Origin: Desulfocapsa sp.
Lineage (GTDB): Bacteria; Desulfobacterota; Desulfobulbia; Desulfobulbales; Desulfocapsaceae
Reading direction: 5' to 3'
Assembly (NCBI GenBank): GCA_022712975.1
Contig: JAFLJO010000140.1
Coordinates: forward strand, 1 to 43,754
Length of the DNA: 43,754 nt
The notes beneath the pieces were generated by a model. That model saw nothing but the letters and a program-made list of their open reading frames with translations. It was not told where the DNA came from and ran no database searches. The position numbers were made by a program, and so were the translations under genes. Below are positions 24,615 through 33,306 of this stretch, piece after piece; position 1 is the first letter of the stretch, and each line of letters begins with the position of its first letter.

Positions 24615-26048
24615 CTACCGTTCAACACCTGCGTCAGCTGAGATGTTTTTCTCAGCTGGTACGATACTGTCAAGCTTGGAATCAGTCTGATATTCAGTAT
24701 ACAGGTTGAGGCTTTTCAGGATATTAAGAGCAGTGCGCAGTTGATTGTCTTTTTTGAGACGCTTCTCGATCTTTTGTTGATCTTTTGCTTTGTTCTCACC
24801 ATGTGTGTCAGCAGTCTTTTTTTCAGTTTTTTCTGATTGTCCATTACGATTTAAAATATGATTTTTAAGATCAGTTTCACGTACAAAATTCGGTAATTGA
24901 GGACTGGCTTTTCCTTCTTTTACATACTGGATGTGGGGTACTTCAACGTTTGGAACAATACCCGTGGCCTGAATGGATCTCCCATTGGGTGTGAAGTACC
25001 TGGCCGTTGTGAGTCGCAGACCAGACCCACCGGGCATAGGAATAATGGTTTGTACCGATCCTTTCCCAAAGGTTTGAGTACCTACAATAACGCCGCGTTT
25101 ATGATCCTGGATGGCACCCGCAACAATTTCGGATGCACTGGCAGATCCTTCATTTACCAGAATAACCAAGGGGTACAGGTTCTTTCCATTATTGGAATGA
25201 GCCTGAAATGTCATGTTTTGTTCTTGTATCCGACCCTTGGTATAAACGATAAGCCCTTGATTCAGGAAAATATCTGAAATTGAAATGGCCTGGTCAAGTA
25301 GTCCGCCCGGATTGTTGCGAAGGTCAAGAATTAACCCTTTAATCAGCTCATCTTTTTCGAGTTCAATTAGGAGTTTTTTGACATCTTTTGTGGTTTTTTC
25401 CTGAAAATTTGTAATACGCACATAAGCAAAGCCAGGTTCAAGAAAGAGACCATTTACACTGTGCAGTGAAATGATATCTCGAACAAGGGTGAATTCTTTC
25501 AGCTCCTGCCAGCCGTCTCGATAGATGGACAGTGTTACCTCACTCCCCTTTTTACCTTTCAGCAGTTTGATGGCATCCATGGATGGCATATTTCTGGTGG
25601 GTTCTCCATTTATTTTTACGATGAGATCTTTTGCCTGGAGTCCGGCTTTGTCGGCAGGGGTTCCATCAATGGGCGATATAATGGTTAGAATTCCATCGCG
25701 AACGGTGATTTCAATACCGATACCTGAAAAATCTCCCCGGGTTGCATCCTGCAGTTCAGTAAAGTCATTTGCCGTTAGATATGATGAGTGTGGATCAAGT
25801 GAGAGGAGCATACCCCTGATTGCGCCTTCGATGGTGTCATCTGCATTGATTTCGTCAATATGGTTTTCTTGTAATATACTAAGAACATTGGCAAATATCT
25901 CCAGTTGCCGATAGGTAGCTTCCCGTTGATCCTGGGAGATTGCTGCTTGTGATATGGAGGTGTGACCTATGAAAATAGAGAAGATAAAAAAAATGCTTGT
26001 TAATATTTTCACGTGGTTTCCGTTGGATTTGAAAAGTTTCTGTGGCAA
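24615..26048 (-). CDS. C-terminal processing peptidase (S41 family, CtpA-like)
   Basis: A 477-residue exported serine protease. A signal peptide/anchor is near 12-36 (ILTSIFFIFSIFIGHTSISQ); a PDZ domain spans about 105-190 (DFSGIGIEITVRDGILTIIS, DGTPADKAGLQAKD); the S41 domain has LDLRNNPGG, GSASASEIVAGA (Ser304) and TFGKGSVQT (Lys329), the Ser-Lys dyad. A charged Lys-rich C-terminal tail follows. Such proteases trim periplasmic proteins, including peptidoglycan hydrolases. TTG is used as start behind AGGA. It is last in the cooC-ftsE-ftsX-envC-like cluster, 71 bp behind the EnvC-like gene, an arrangement often seen and consistent with control of cell-wall hydrolysis. Confidence 0.94.
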   Translation of the reverse strand: MPQKLFKSNGNHVKILTSIFFIFSIFIGHTSISQAAISQDQREATYRQLEIFANVLSILQENHIDEINADDTIEGAIRGMLLSLDPHSSYLTANDFTELQDATRGDFSGIGIEITVRDGILTIISPIDGTPADKAGLQAKDLIVKINGEPTRNMPSMDAIKLLKGKKGSEVTLSIYRDGWQELKEFTLVRDIISLHSVNGLFLEPGFAYVRITNFQEKTTKDVKKLLIELEKDELIKGLILDLRNNPGGLLDQAISISDIFLNQGLIVYTKGRIQEQNMTFQAHSNNGKNLYPLVILVNEGSASASEIVAGAIQDHKRGVIVGTQTFGKGSVQTIIPMPGGSGLRLTTARYFTPNGRSIQATGIVPNVEVPHIQYVKEGKASPQLPNFVRETDLKNHILNRNGQSEKTEKKTADTHGENKAKDQQKIEKRLKKDNQLRTALNILKSLNLYTEYQTDSKLDSIVPAEKNISADAGVER

Positions 26049-26063
26049 TTGTTCCTGTGTAAT

Positions 26064-26110
26064 TTGTCAGTTACCGGACACCGAACACCGAATACCTTCT
26101 GCCCGCAGGG
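26064..26110 (+). repeat. Intergenic repeat with heptamer string
   Basis: TTGTCAGTTACCGGA begins the unit and TGCCCGCAGGG ends it, the same ends, order and spacing as the minus-strand unit at 19133-19088. Its middle is three near-identical heptamers (GGACACC GAACACC GAATACC, 26076-26096). It fills the gap between the EnvC-like and S41 protease genes. Confidence 0.6.
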
Positions 26111-26119
26111 CATCTGTAC

Positions 26120-27364
26120 CTATTCTGGCAGAATAAAGTCATTATTGTCAAGCCACTGAAGAGGCTCCAGCGGCTTAGAACCTTGTCGAATTTCAAAGTA
26201 TATCCCCTCATCCATAAGTGTTGCTGTATCTCCGGTGAGAGCAATAGTATCACCCTGTGCGATCCTGTCACCTTCTTTTACCAGAAGTTTTTCAAGACGT
26301 GAAGTGATGGAAAAATATTGAAAGCCATGGTCGATAATAATAGTGTTTCCATAACCATAGAGGTGTTCGGCATAGCTGACTTCCCCTTCAAATATAGCAT
26401 AAACCTTGTTGATGCCTCGGGTCGCAATGGTGATGCCGGTAGTTTTTCTACTGATCCCAAGTCGATTGCTATGCTCTTCACCAAAGCGTGCTATGATCTT
26501 ACCTGCTATGGGAACCGGATGCTTGCCTTTATTCAGTAAGAACCCCTGGTCAAATAATTCATTTTTTCTTTTTAGGGCATTAAGGGAATTTGTTAGGTTA
26601 CCTGCGACCTTTTTCATTTCTTTGACAGCCTGTTCGTGCAATTCCTTCTGGGTTTTTATCTGGTTGAAAAGAGCTTCTTTTTCAAGCTTGATTGAGTTGC
26701 TGGCTTCCTGTTCTTCTTTTGCAAACGTAATTAAGTCACCAAGGGCACCTTTTTCCAAGCTGAGTGTCACTTGAGCTCGTTGTAATGTATCAATGGATTT
26801 ACGGTATTCATCAAGAAGGGACTTGTCATAGTCGATTAGGCTGGCAAAAGAATCTCTGAATTGTAGCATTTGCGGCATACTTTTTGTGGAAAAAGCTACA
26901 TTGGCAATACCAACTTTCCCCATCTTATAATATGCTTTGATTCTTTCCTGCAGATGATTCTGGACGTTCTGTTTGGACGATTTGAAGTTCTGTAATTCGT
27001 CTTCTTTTTTGCTGATCAGCTCTTCCTGCCTGTCAACCTGTTCTTCAAAACTCCGTAGTTTTTTTAGTTGAGTAAGGAGTCTTGCATTGATAAGAGTCAG
27101 TTCATCAAACAGGTTTCGCTGTTTTTGTGCCGAAGATTCTATCTGACCCTTCTGACTGGTTATTCCACTCTGTAATTTGTTGATGTTGGTACGGTGTTTT
27201 TTTATACCTTTTTCGATTTGTTGTTTCTCTGTCTTTCTGTCTGTTTGACCCAGGCAAATGGATGGGCCAATCAGAAAAACAAAGAGTACACAGCTAAATA
27301 GAATAAAAAGTTGTTTACAGGGGGAAGCTCCAAAGTGCCAGGTGTGTGTACTTGAAAAAAACAT
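26120..27364 (-). CDS. EnvC-like murein hydrolase activator (degenerate M23)
   Basis: A 414-residue periplasmic protein with an N-terminal membrane segment (about 17-39), a long coiled coil (about 43-270, rich in Lys/Glu/Gln) and a C-terminal LytM/M23 domain (about 283-402). The zinc ligands of active M23 peptidases are missing: TTGIT in place of HxGxD, YFSIT where the H-x-H is expected, and GIYFEIR in place of LHFEIR. This is the pattern of EnvC, which activates amidases rather than cutting peptidoglycan itself and is regulated by FtsEX. The gene lies 6 bp downstream of ftsX, supporting that role. Confidence 0.93.
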   Translation of the reverse strand: MFFSSTHTWHFGASPCKQLFILFSCVLFVFLIGPSICLGQTDRKTEKQQIEKGIKKHRTNINKLQSGITSQKGQIESSAQKQRNLFDELTLINARLLTQLKKLRSFEEQVDRQEELISKKEDELQNFKSSKQNVQNHLQERIKAYYKMGKVGIANVAFSTKSMPQMLQFRDSFASLIDYDKSLLDEYRKSIDTLQRAQVTLSLEKGALGDLITFAKEEQEASNSIKLEKEALFNQIKTQKELHEQAVKEMKKVAGNLTNSLNALKRKNELFDQGFLLNKGKHPVPIAGKIIARFGEEHSNRLGISRKTTGITIATRGINKVYAIFEGEVSYAEHLYGYGNTIIIDHGFQYFSITSRLEKLLVKEGDRIAQGDTIALTGDTATLMDEGIYFEIRQGSKPLEPLQWLDNNDFILPE

Positions 27365-27370
27365 AAGGTA

Positions 27371-28258
27371 TCAAAATTTCAAAAATTTTCGAATGGAAGA
27401 GTAACTGCCAAGACTACAAAGAGCAATGGAACCCAGGATAATTAAAAGTATCACCCTGAATGAGAAAAAATTAAATTGAAAAAGATTTAAGATTCCCGGC
27501 CCCGCAAAATGGACACTGATCCATTGAAATAAACAGTAGAGAGCGGAAAGCCCAATGACAGACCCCATAAATCCCTGCAGGATACCTTCAAGAAGAAATG
27601 GAGTTCTTATGTAGCTGTTAGTAGCACCGACCAGTCTTAAAAGTTCCAGTTCGTCCTTACGCCCCATGATGGTAAGTCTGATGGTGTAGGCTACCATAAA
27701 AGTTGCGGTGAGGATGAGAAGCATTCCACTAAGCAGTACAACAATGGTGATCAAGCGGGTAAAATAATAGAATCTTTCCACCCATTCCTGACCATATTGT
27801 ACTTTTTCTGTGCCTGGCAGGCTTGCCAGATACTCTGAGAAAAGTTTTATCTGATTGTAACCACGGAGGCTTTTCAGCGGCACAACCTCAATGGAGGCAG
27901 GGAGGAAATTTTCCGGCATGCCGGTCAACACATCGGAGTCATCCCCCAGTTGTGTAACAAAATGCTCATAGGCCTCAGCCTTTGAAACAAAGATAATTTC
28001 CTCAACATCGTCAAAGTTTTTAATTTTACGACGGAGCTGCTCTTTCATTTCGCTACCCGGCTCCTCTTCAAGGTAGACAATGAGGCGAAGATCATCGCTT
28101 AATCTGTCTCCAGTGCCAAGCATATTGGTATAAATGAGATAGAAAAAAGCAAAGATGAGCACGGAGAGACTGACAGTAAGAAATGTCATAAACTGGGATG
28201 TCCAAGTCTGTCTCAGGTTTCGCCCCGTCTGTCTGAAGACTGCAAACCAGAAATTCAT
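27371..28258 (-). CDS. ftsX: Cell-division ABC transporter permease-like protein FtsX
   Basis: A 295-residue membrane protein with four segments near 24-46, 169-192, 223-247 and 266-286, and a large extracytoplasmic loop after the first one (about 50-165) containing the SLPGTEKVQYGQEWVERFY stretch typical of FtsX. The motif GRKDELELLRLVGATNSYIR is the cytoplasmic coupling region. FtsX transmits ATP-driven conformational change from FtsE to EnvC at the septum. Its start overlaps the ftsE stop by one base (TAATG). Confidence 0.96.
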   Translation of the reverse strand: MNFWFAVFRQTGRNLRQTWTSQFMTFLTVSLSVLIFAFFYLIYTNMLGTGDRLSDDLRLIVYLEEEPGSEMKEQLRRKIKNFDDVEEIIFVSKAEAYEHFVTQLGDDSDVLTGMPENFLPASIEVVPLKSLRGYNQIKLFSEYLASLPGTEKVQYGQEWVERFYYFTRLITIVVLLSGMLLILTATFMVAYTIRLTIMGRKDELELLRLVGATNSYIRTPFLLEGILQGFMGSVIGLSALYCLFQWISVHFAGPGILNLFQFNFFSFRVILLIILGSIALCSLGSYSSIRKFLKF

Positions 28259-28983
28259 TATTGATCCCCTCTTGTCAGGGAATGAATAGCGCCATTGCGA
28301 AGTTCCATAACCCGATGTGTGCTTTGCTGATAGATGGAGGCGTCGTGGGTGGCAATAACAATGGTGGCGCCAGCCATTTTACTTCGGTTAAGAAGCTCCA
28401 TGACCTGTTTGGTGGTAGACGCATCCAGGTTTCCAGTGGGTTCATCCACAAGAATTAAGCGAGGAGAATTGGCAACAGCCCGTGCCAGAGCGACGCGTTG
28501 CTGTTCGCCGCGAGACAGGTCACTGGTAATGGAGTTATGTTTGTCAGCGAGTAATAATTGGTCAAGCAGATCTCGAACCCTTTGTTTGATGGCTCGTGGT
28601 TTTTTATAGGAAACTTCCATGGCAATGGCAATATTTTCAGCCACTGTTCTCTCACTGAGGAGTTTGAAGTCCTGGTAGGCCACACCAATTTTCTGTCTCA
28701 AGTGGGCGAGATCCTTTCCCTTGAGTTGATTTATATTATAGCCGGCAACTTCGATAAGTCCTTTTGTGGGAACCTCCATATTACAAATGAGTTTTAGAAG
28801 AGTGGTTTTTCCAGCTCCGCTTCTCCCTATAAGAAAAAACATTTCCCCGGTTTCAACGGAAAGAGAAATGTCTGAAAGAGCGGTGATATTTGGCTCGTAG
28901 GTACGACTCACCTTGATCATTTCGATCATGATGTTGTCCGAATTAACCGTCTCTTCTATGGCTGTTTGATTGGACCCGTTCAT
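28258..28983 (-). CDS. ftsE: Cell-division ATP-binding protein FtsE
   Basis: A 241-residue ABC ATPase: Walker A GRSGAGKT (53-60), YQDFKLL (Q-loop, characteristic FtsE wording), signature [14 protein letters not shown] (156-169), Walker [13 protein letters not shown] and H-loop ATHD. It has about 20 residues ahead of the usual FtsE N-terminus ([12 protein letters not shown]), so Met19 (28929) is an alternative start, though neither has a clear ribosome site. It is coupled to cooC, whose stop lies 2 bp upstream, and to ftsX. Confidence 0.95.
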   Translation of the reverse strand: MNGSNQTAIEETVNSDNIMIEMIKVSRTYEPNITALSDISLSVETGEMFFLIGRSGAGKTTLLKLICNMEVPTKGLIEVAGYNINQLKGKDLAHLRQKIGVAYQDFKLLSERTVAENIAIAMEVSYKKPRAIKQRVRDLLDQLLLADKHNSITSDLSRGEQQRVALARAVANSPRLILVDEPTGNLDASTTKQVMELLNRSKMAGATIVIATHDASIYQQSTHRVMELRNGAIHSLTRGDQ

Positions 28984-28985
28984 TA

Positions 28986-29744
28986 TCAGGAAAAAATTCT
29001 GTCAAATATTTCATCGACTGTAATTACAATAGCATCTGAATCAGCAAGGTTTAGATAGGATTCCCCGCTCAGTTCCTGATTGATCAGCACGTCACTTGAA
29101 GGGATGATTCCGCCTAGTTCCATGCCGGAATCTGCAACTGCCTCATCAATCTTTTCCTGAAGGGCTGGCGGTACTGGCTGGGGGGCACGGTTAATCAGCA
29201 GATACTGGTTTTTGATTTCAAGCCCCAACGGTTCTGTGATGTCAGAAATACGTTTTGCTGTGAGGATTCCCCTGGCTGATGGATCGGAGGTGACAAGCAG
29301 GTAGTCAATAGAACGAATGTTCATGCGGCTCAAATGTTCCATGCCGGCTTCATTGTCAACTATGATATATTTGTAGTTTTCTGAAAGTTTGTCCATGGTC
29401 ATGGCAAGATACTGGTTTGCGGCACAGTAGCATCCAGGGCCGTCGGGTTGTCCCATAACAAGAAGATCAAATCCTGTTTCTTCAATAAGTGCCTGATGAA
29501 TCTTCAGTTCCATGAATTGATCACGTGTCATGTTTGGAGGCAGTTCGCCTTTTAATTCTTTTCTGATTTGCCCCAGGGTGATACCTACATCAAGGCCGAG
29601 AAGTTCATTGAGATTGACATTGGCATCTGCATCAACGAGCAGGAACGGTGTCTGCTTTTTTTTGAGTAAATAGCGGGTTAAAAGGGCCGAAGTTGTGGTT
29701 TTGCCTGTTCCACCTTTGCCGGCCATGGCAATAATTTTAGTCAT
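28986..29744 (-). CDS. CooC-type nickel-insertion/maturation ATPase
   Basis: A 252-residue MinD/SIMIBI-class ATPase with the deviant Walker A GKGGTGKTT (9-17), VDADANVNL, and the CooC-specific metal site GQPDGPGCYCAAN (Cys105, Cys107). CooC proteins dimerise, bind nickel or zinc through the CxC motif and mature carbon monoxide dehydrogenase. No CODH gene is in the window; instead the gene is the first of a tight cluster with ftsEX and an EnvC-like activator, an unexpected setting. A role with a CODH encoded elsewhere is the simplest reading. Confidence 0.9.
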   Translation of the reverse strand: MTKIIAMAGKGGTGKTTTSALLTRYLLKKKQTPFLLVDADANVNLNELLGLDVGITLGQIRKELKGELPPNMTRDQFMELKIHQALIEETGFDLLVMGQPDGPGCYCAANQYLAMTMDKLSENYKYIIVDNEAGMEHLSRMNIRSIDYLLVTSDPSARGILTAKRISDITEPLGLEIKNQYLLINRAPQPVPPALQEKIDEAVADSGMELGGIIPSSDVLINQELSGESYLNLADSDAIVITVDEIFDRIFS

Positions 29745-29930
29745 GAATAGTCTCTATATGGTATATGAATTGAAAAGTATTAAAGTGTATATCTTCTCCA
29801 TTATAATATAGGGTGTAGGTGGATGTCAATTTTAAAGCTGTTTTTAACGGTTTTTGCCAATTTTCCTTGCATCTTCAAGCCCAGTTGGTATTTTTAGAAG
29901 TTTTGCACTTATAGATTACCCATAGAGTTT

Positions 29931-29972
29931 GAGTACCGAAAACCAAAAACCTAAAACCGAAAACCGCGTACT
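29931..29972 (+). repeat. Tandem heptamer string upstream of ileS
   Basis: Consecutive seven-base units GAGTACC, GAAAACC, AAAAACC, TAAAACC, GAAAACC and GCGTACT run without interruption, the outer two being roughly complementary ends (GAGTAC / GTACT). The unit type is that of the arrays at 19474-19566 and 26076-26096. It lies 13 bp before the ileS start codon, next to its GGAGAG ribosome site. The rest of the 240-bp gap is AT-rich and shows no T-box or other riboswitch. Confidence 0.65.
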
Positions 29973-29984
29973 AAGGAGAGAGTT

Positions 29985-32807
29985 ATGGATTACAGGGACA
30001 CCCTGAATCTGCCACAGACCAAGTTTAAGATGAAGGCCAATCTGAATCAGAAAGAGCCTATGTATCTTAAACGCTGGGAAAAAGAAGATTTATACGGAAT
30101 GCTTCAAGAGCATGCTGAGGGGAAACCTCTGTATGTGCTTCATGACGGCCCTCCTTATGCCAACGGGCATATTCATTTAGGCACAGCGTTTAATAAAATT
30201 TTAAAAGATATTATCCTCAAATCCAAGCGAATGGCAGGATTTCAGGTACCGTATATCCCGGGTTGGGACTGTCATGGTCTCCCCATTGAACACAATGTGG
30301 ATCAGGAACTTGGTGAAAAAAAGAATAGTATCCCCAAGATTTCCAAGCGTGGCGCCTGCCGTAAATATGCTGAAAAATGGATTAAAATCCAGAAGGACGA
30401 ATTTAAACGCTTAGGCGTTTTGGGTGACTGGGATAATCCCTATCTCACCATGAACTATGATTATCAGGCAACCATCGCAAGGGAGTTTAACACATTTCTG
30501 CTGTCAGGTTCTGTGACCAGAAATAAGAAACCGGTCTACTGGTGTTCCACCTGTACCACTGCTTTGGCTGAGGCTGAGGTCGAGTATTACGATCACACGT
30601 CACCTTCCATCTATGTGAAATTCCCGATCCTTGAAGATTTTTCTGATATTGATTCAGCGCTTAGCGGTGATACGGTTTCCGTGCTTATCTGGACAACCAC
30701 TCCATGGACCCTTCCTGCAAATCTTGCTGTGGCTTTTCATCCTGATTTTGAATATGCAGCGGTCAAAACAGGTGATGAAATACTGATTATTGCCAAGGAA
30801 ATGGTCGAGTCTGTGATGGCGGAGATGGAGATCAGTGAGTACTCAATTGTTTCCACATTTTCTGCAAAAGGCCTGGAAAACCGTAAGTGCCGCCATCCTT
30901 TTTTGGATCGTGACTCTTTGTTGGTGCTCGCAAATTATGTAACCCTTGAAGCTGGAACCGGTTGTGTTCATACAGCTCCAGGGCATGGTGCAGACGATTA
31001 TCTGACAGGTCTTCGCTATGGTCTTGAGATTCTTTCTCCAGTTGACAGTGAGGGACGTTATACCGAAGAGGCTGGTCAGTATGTTGGTCAGCAGGTTCCT
31101 GCGGTTAATAAAGTTATCAATGCAGACATGGCCGCAAGCGGTGTTCTGCTCCATGAAGATGCTATAAATCATAGCTATCCACACTGCTGGCGCTGTAAAA
31201 AACCGGTTATGTATAGGGCCACACCTCAGTGGTTTATTTCAATGGAAAGCAATGATCTTAAGCAAAAGGCATTGGCTGAAATTGAAAAAGTTCAATGGAC
31301 ACCATCCTGGGCAATGCAGCGTATTCAGTCCATGGTGGAAAATCGTCCGGATTGGTGCTTGTCCCGTCAGCGTACATGGGGGGTACCCATTACCGTTGTA
31401 AGCTGTAAGGCTTGTGGCGAAGTTGTGAAAAGTGAAGCACTGGTAGCACGCATTGATGAACTCTTTCGTAAGGAAGGAGCAGATGCCTGGTTCCGTTATG
31501 AACTGTCGGAGTTTATGGAAGAGGGCTGTACCTGTTCCGCCTGTGGTGGAAACGAGTTTGAAAAAGAAGAAGATATCCTTGATGTCTGGTTTGATTCCGG
31601 AAGTTCTCATGCGGCTGTTGTTGAAGCACGCGATGAGTTACGACTACCTGCTGACTTGTATCTTGAAGGAAGTGATCAGCATCGCGGCTGGTTCCAGACT
31701 TCTCTGTTGACATCTGTTGGAACCCGTGGATGCGCACCCTATAAAGGAGTGTTAACCCATGGTTATGTTGTGGATGGGCAGGGCAAAAAAATGTCCAAAT
31801 CCGTAGGCAATGTGGTGGCACCAAGTGAAGTAATTCAGAAATTCGGTGCAGAGATCCTGCGTCTCTGGGTATCGAGTGAAGATTATCGTGATGATGTGAA
31901 GGTTTCCGATGAAATCCTCAAACAAGTTGCGGATAGCTATAGAAAAATCCGTAATACCATTCGTTATATGCTTGGTAATGTGACAGACTTTGATCCATCT
32001 GTTAATGCGGTTGAATTTGAGAAGATGGAAGAGATCGACCGCTGGGCACTTGGCCGTTTTGAAGAATTCCGTGAAAAAGTTACCACGGCCTATGAAAACT
32101 ATGAATTTCACCCCATTCACCAGGCTTTAAATTATTTTTGCGGAACCACCATGAGTTCTTTCTATCTTGATATATTAAAGGACAGACTCTATTGCTCAGG
32201 TACTGATTCGCTAAAGCGTCGTTCTGCCCAGACTGTGTTGCATGAAATTTTGGGAGGATTGTTGCAATTAATGAGCCCGGTTCTGACATTCACCACCACC
32301 GAAGCCTGGGAACATTTTAAACAGCTTGATGAGAAGGCTGATTTAAAAGAGTCCATTTTTTTCACAGAGTTTCCTGCAGCAGCCTCTGAGAGACGTGATA
32401 GTGCTCAGGAAGAACGCTGGGACAAACTGATTCTGGTACGTTCTGCGATTACTAAAGCACTGGAAGCAGCGCGTCGGGAAAAATGTATCGGGCATCCGCT
32501 TGAAGCTGAAGTGCTAATTGAAGTAACTGGCGACTGGGCAACATTTATCGAACAGGAGTGGGATCAGGTAAAAGATGTTTGCATTATCTCGGTACTCACT
32601 CGTTGTGAAGATAGGAGTAAAATTGCTGATCTTGATTTTTTTGTCAGTGAGGAAATTCCTGAACTGGCTGTTGCTGTTCGTGCTGCCAGCGGAGAAAAAT
32701 GTGATCGATGCTGGATACGTGATTCTTTTGTTGGCAGTAATGCAGATCATCCGCAGCTTTGTGAGCGTTGCTTAAATGTAGTGCTGGCGATGGATATAGA
32801 GGAGTAG
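29985..32807 (+). CDS. ileS: Isoleucyl-tRNA synthetase
   Basis: A 940-residue class I synthetase. The HIGH signature is GHIHLG (61-66) within DGPPYANGHIHLGTAFNKIL; CP1 editing motifs include LIWTTTPWTLPANLAVAFHP and GTGCVHTAPGHG; KMSKS is at about 602-606 (GKKMSKSVGN); and the C-terminal zinc ribbon has CDRCW and CERC. Length and layout are those of the bacterial enzyme. GGAGAG precedes the ATG. It leads the ileS-lspA-fabD-bio gene series, with lspA 6 bp downstream, the usual ileS-lspA pairing. Confidence 0.98.
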   Translation: MDYRDTLNLPQTKFKMKANLNQKEPMYLKRWEKEDLYGMLQEHAEGKPLYVLHDGPPYANGHIHLGTAFNKILKDIILKSKRMAGFQVPYIPGWDCHGLPIEHNVDQELGEKKNSIPKISKRGACRKYAEKWIKIQKDEFKRLGVLGDWDNPYLTMNYDYQATIAREFNTFLLSGSVTRNKKPVYWCSTCTTALAEAEVEYYDHTSPSIYVKFPILEDFSDIDSALSGDTVSVLIWTTTPWTLPANLAVAFHPDFEYAAVKTGDEILIIAKEMVESVMAEMEISEYSIVSTFSAKGLENRKCRHPFLDRDSLLVLANYVTLEAGTGCVHTAPGHGADDYLTGLRYGLEILSPVDSEGRYTEEAGQYVGQQVPAVNKVINADMAASGVLLHEDAINHSYPHCWRCKKPVMYRATPQWFISMESNDLKQKALAEIEKVQWTPSWAMQRIQSMVENRPDWCLSRQRTWGVPITVVSCKACGEVVKSEALVARIDELFRKEGADAWFRYELSEFMEEGCTCSACGGNEFEKEEDILDVWFDSGSSHAAVVEARDELRLPADLYLEGSDQHRGWFQTSLLTSVGTRGCAPYKGVLTHGYVVDGQGKKMSKSVGNVVAPSEVIQKFGAEILRLWVSSEDYRDDVKVSDEILKQVADSYRKIRNTIRYMLGNVTDFDPSVNAVEFEKMEEIDRWALGRFEEFREKVTTAYENYEFHPIHQALNYFCGTTMSSFYLDILKDRLYCSGTDSLKRRSAQTVLHEILGGLLQLMSPVLTFTTTEAWEHFKQLDEKADLKESIFFTEFPAAASERRDSAQEERWDKLILVRSAITKALEAARREKCIGHPLEAEVLIEVTGDWATFIEQEWDQVKDVCIISVLTRCEDRSKIADLDFFVSEEIPELAVAVRAASGEKCDRCWIRDSFVGSNADHPQLCERCLNVVLAMDIEE

Positions 32808-32813
32808 CAGGAA

Positions 32814-33302
32814 GTGTATATATCAATATTTCTCGTATTGCTGGTGGTAGTTCTTGATCAGCTGACAAAGATGCTGGTGCTAAAGAGTTTTCATCTCTAT
32901 GAATCCTTAGTAATTATCCCGAATTTTTTCAACCTTACTTATCTCACCAATAAAGGTGCCGCCTTTGGATTTCTGGCAGGAGTGACATCAGCCTGGCGGC
33001 ACTATTTCTTTCTGATCCTTATCTCCGTTGCGTTAGTATTTCTTTGTATTGCATGGTTCCGGATGAGAAAAGACCATCGTTTGTATGGCCCGGCTCTTGC
33101 CATGATTGCAGGGGGTGCCATTGGTAATTTGATAGATCGTGTCCGTCTTGGTGCAGTGGTTGATTTTTTTGATTTTCAAGTGGCTGGCTATCACTGGCCT
33201 GTATTTAATGTGGCCGATTCTGCAATAACTGTGGGTGTGGCTCTTTTTCTACTGGCGACTTATCTTGAAGAACGACAGAAGAAACTCAAACAGGAAAAAT
33301 AA
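32814..33302 (+). CDS. lspA: Lipoprotein signal peptidase (signal peptidase II)
   Basis: A 162-residue integral membrane aspartyl protease that removes signal peptides from prolipoproteins after lipid attachment. Family motifs are VVLDQLTK (first catalytic-region Asp), NLTYLTNKGAAFGFL, GGAIGNLIDRVRLGAVVDFF (catalytic Asp) and FNVADSAITVG (second catalytic Asp). Four transmembrane segments are evident. GTG at 32814 follows GCAGGAA. It is tightly coupled to ileS upstream and fabD downstream (4 bp). Confidence 0.97.
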   Translation: MYISIFLVLLVVVLDQLTKMLVLKSFHLYESLVIIPNFFNLTYLTNKGAAFGFLAGVTSAWRHYFFLILISVALVFLCIAWFRMRKDHRLYGPALAMIAGGAIGNLIDRVRLGAVVDFFDFQVAGYHWPVFNVADSAITVGVALFLLATYLEERQKKLKQEK

Positions 33303-33306
33303 TAAT

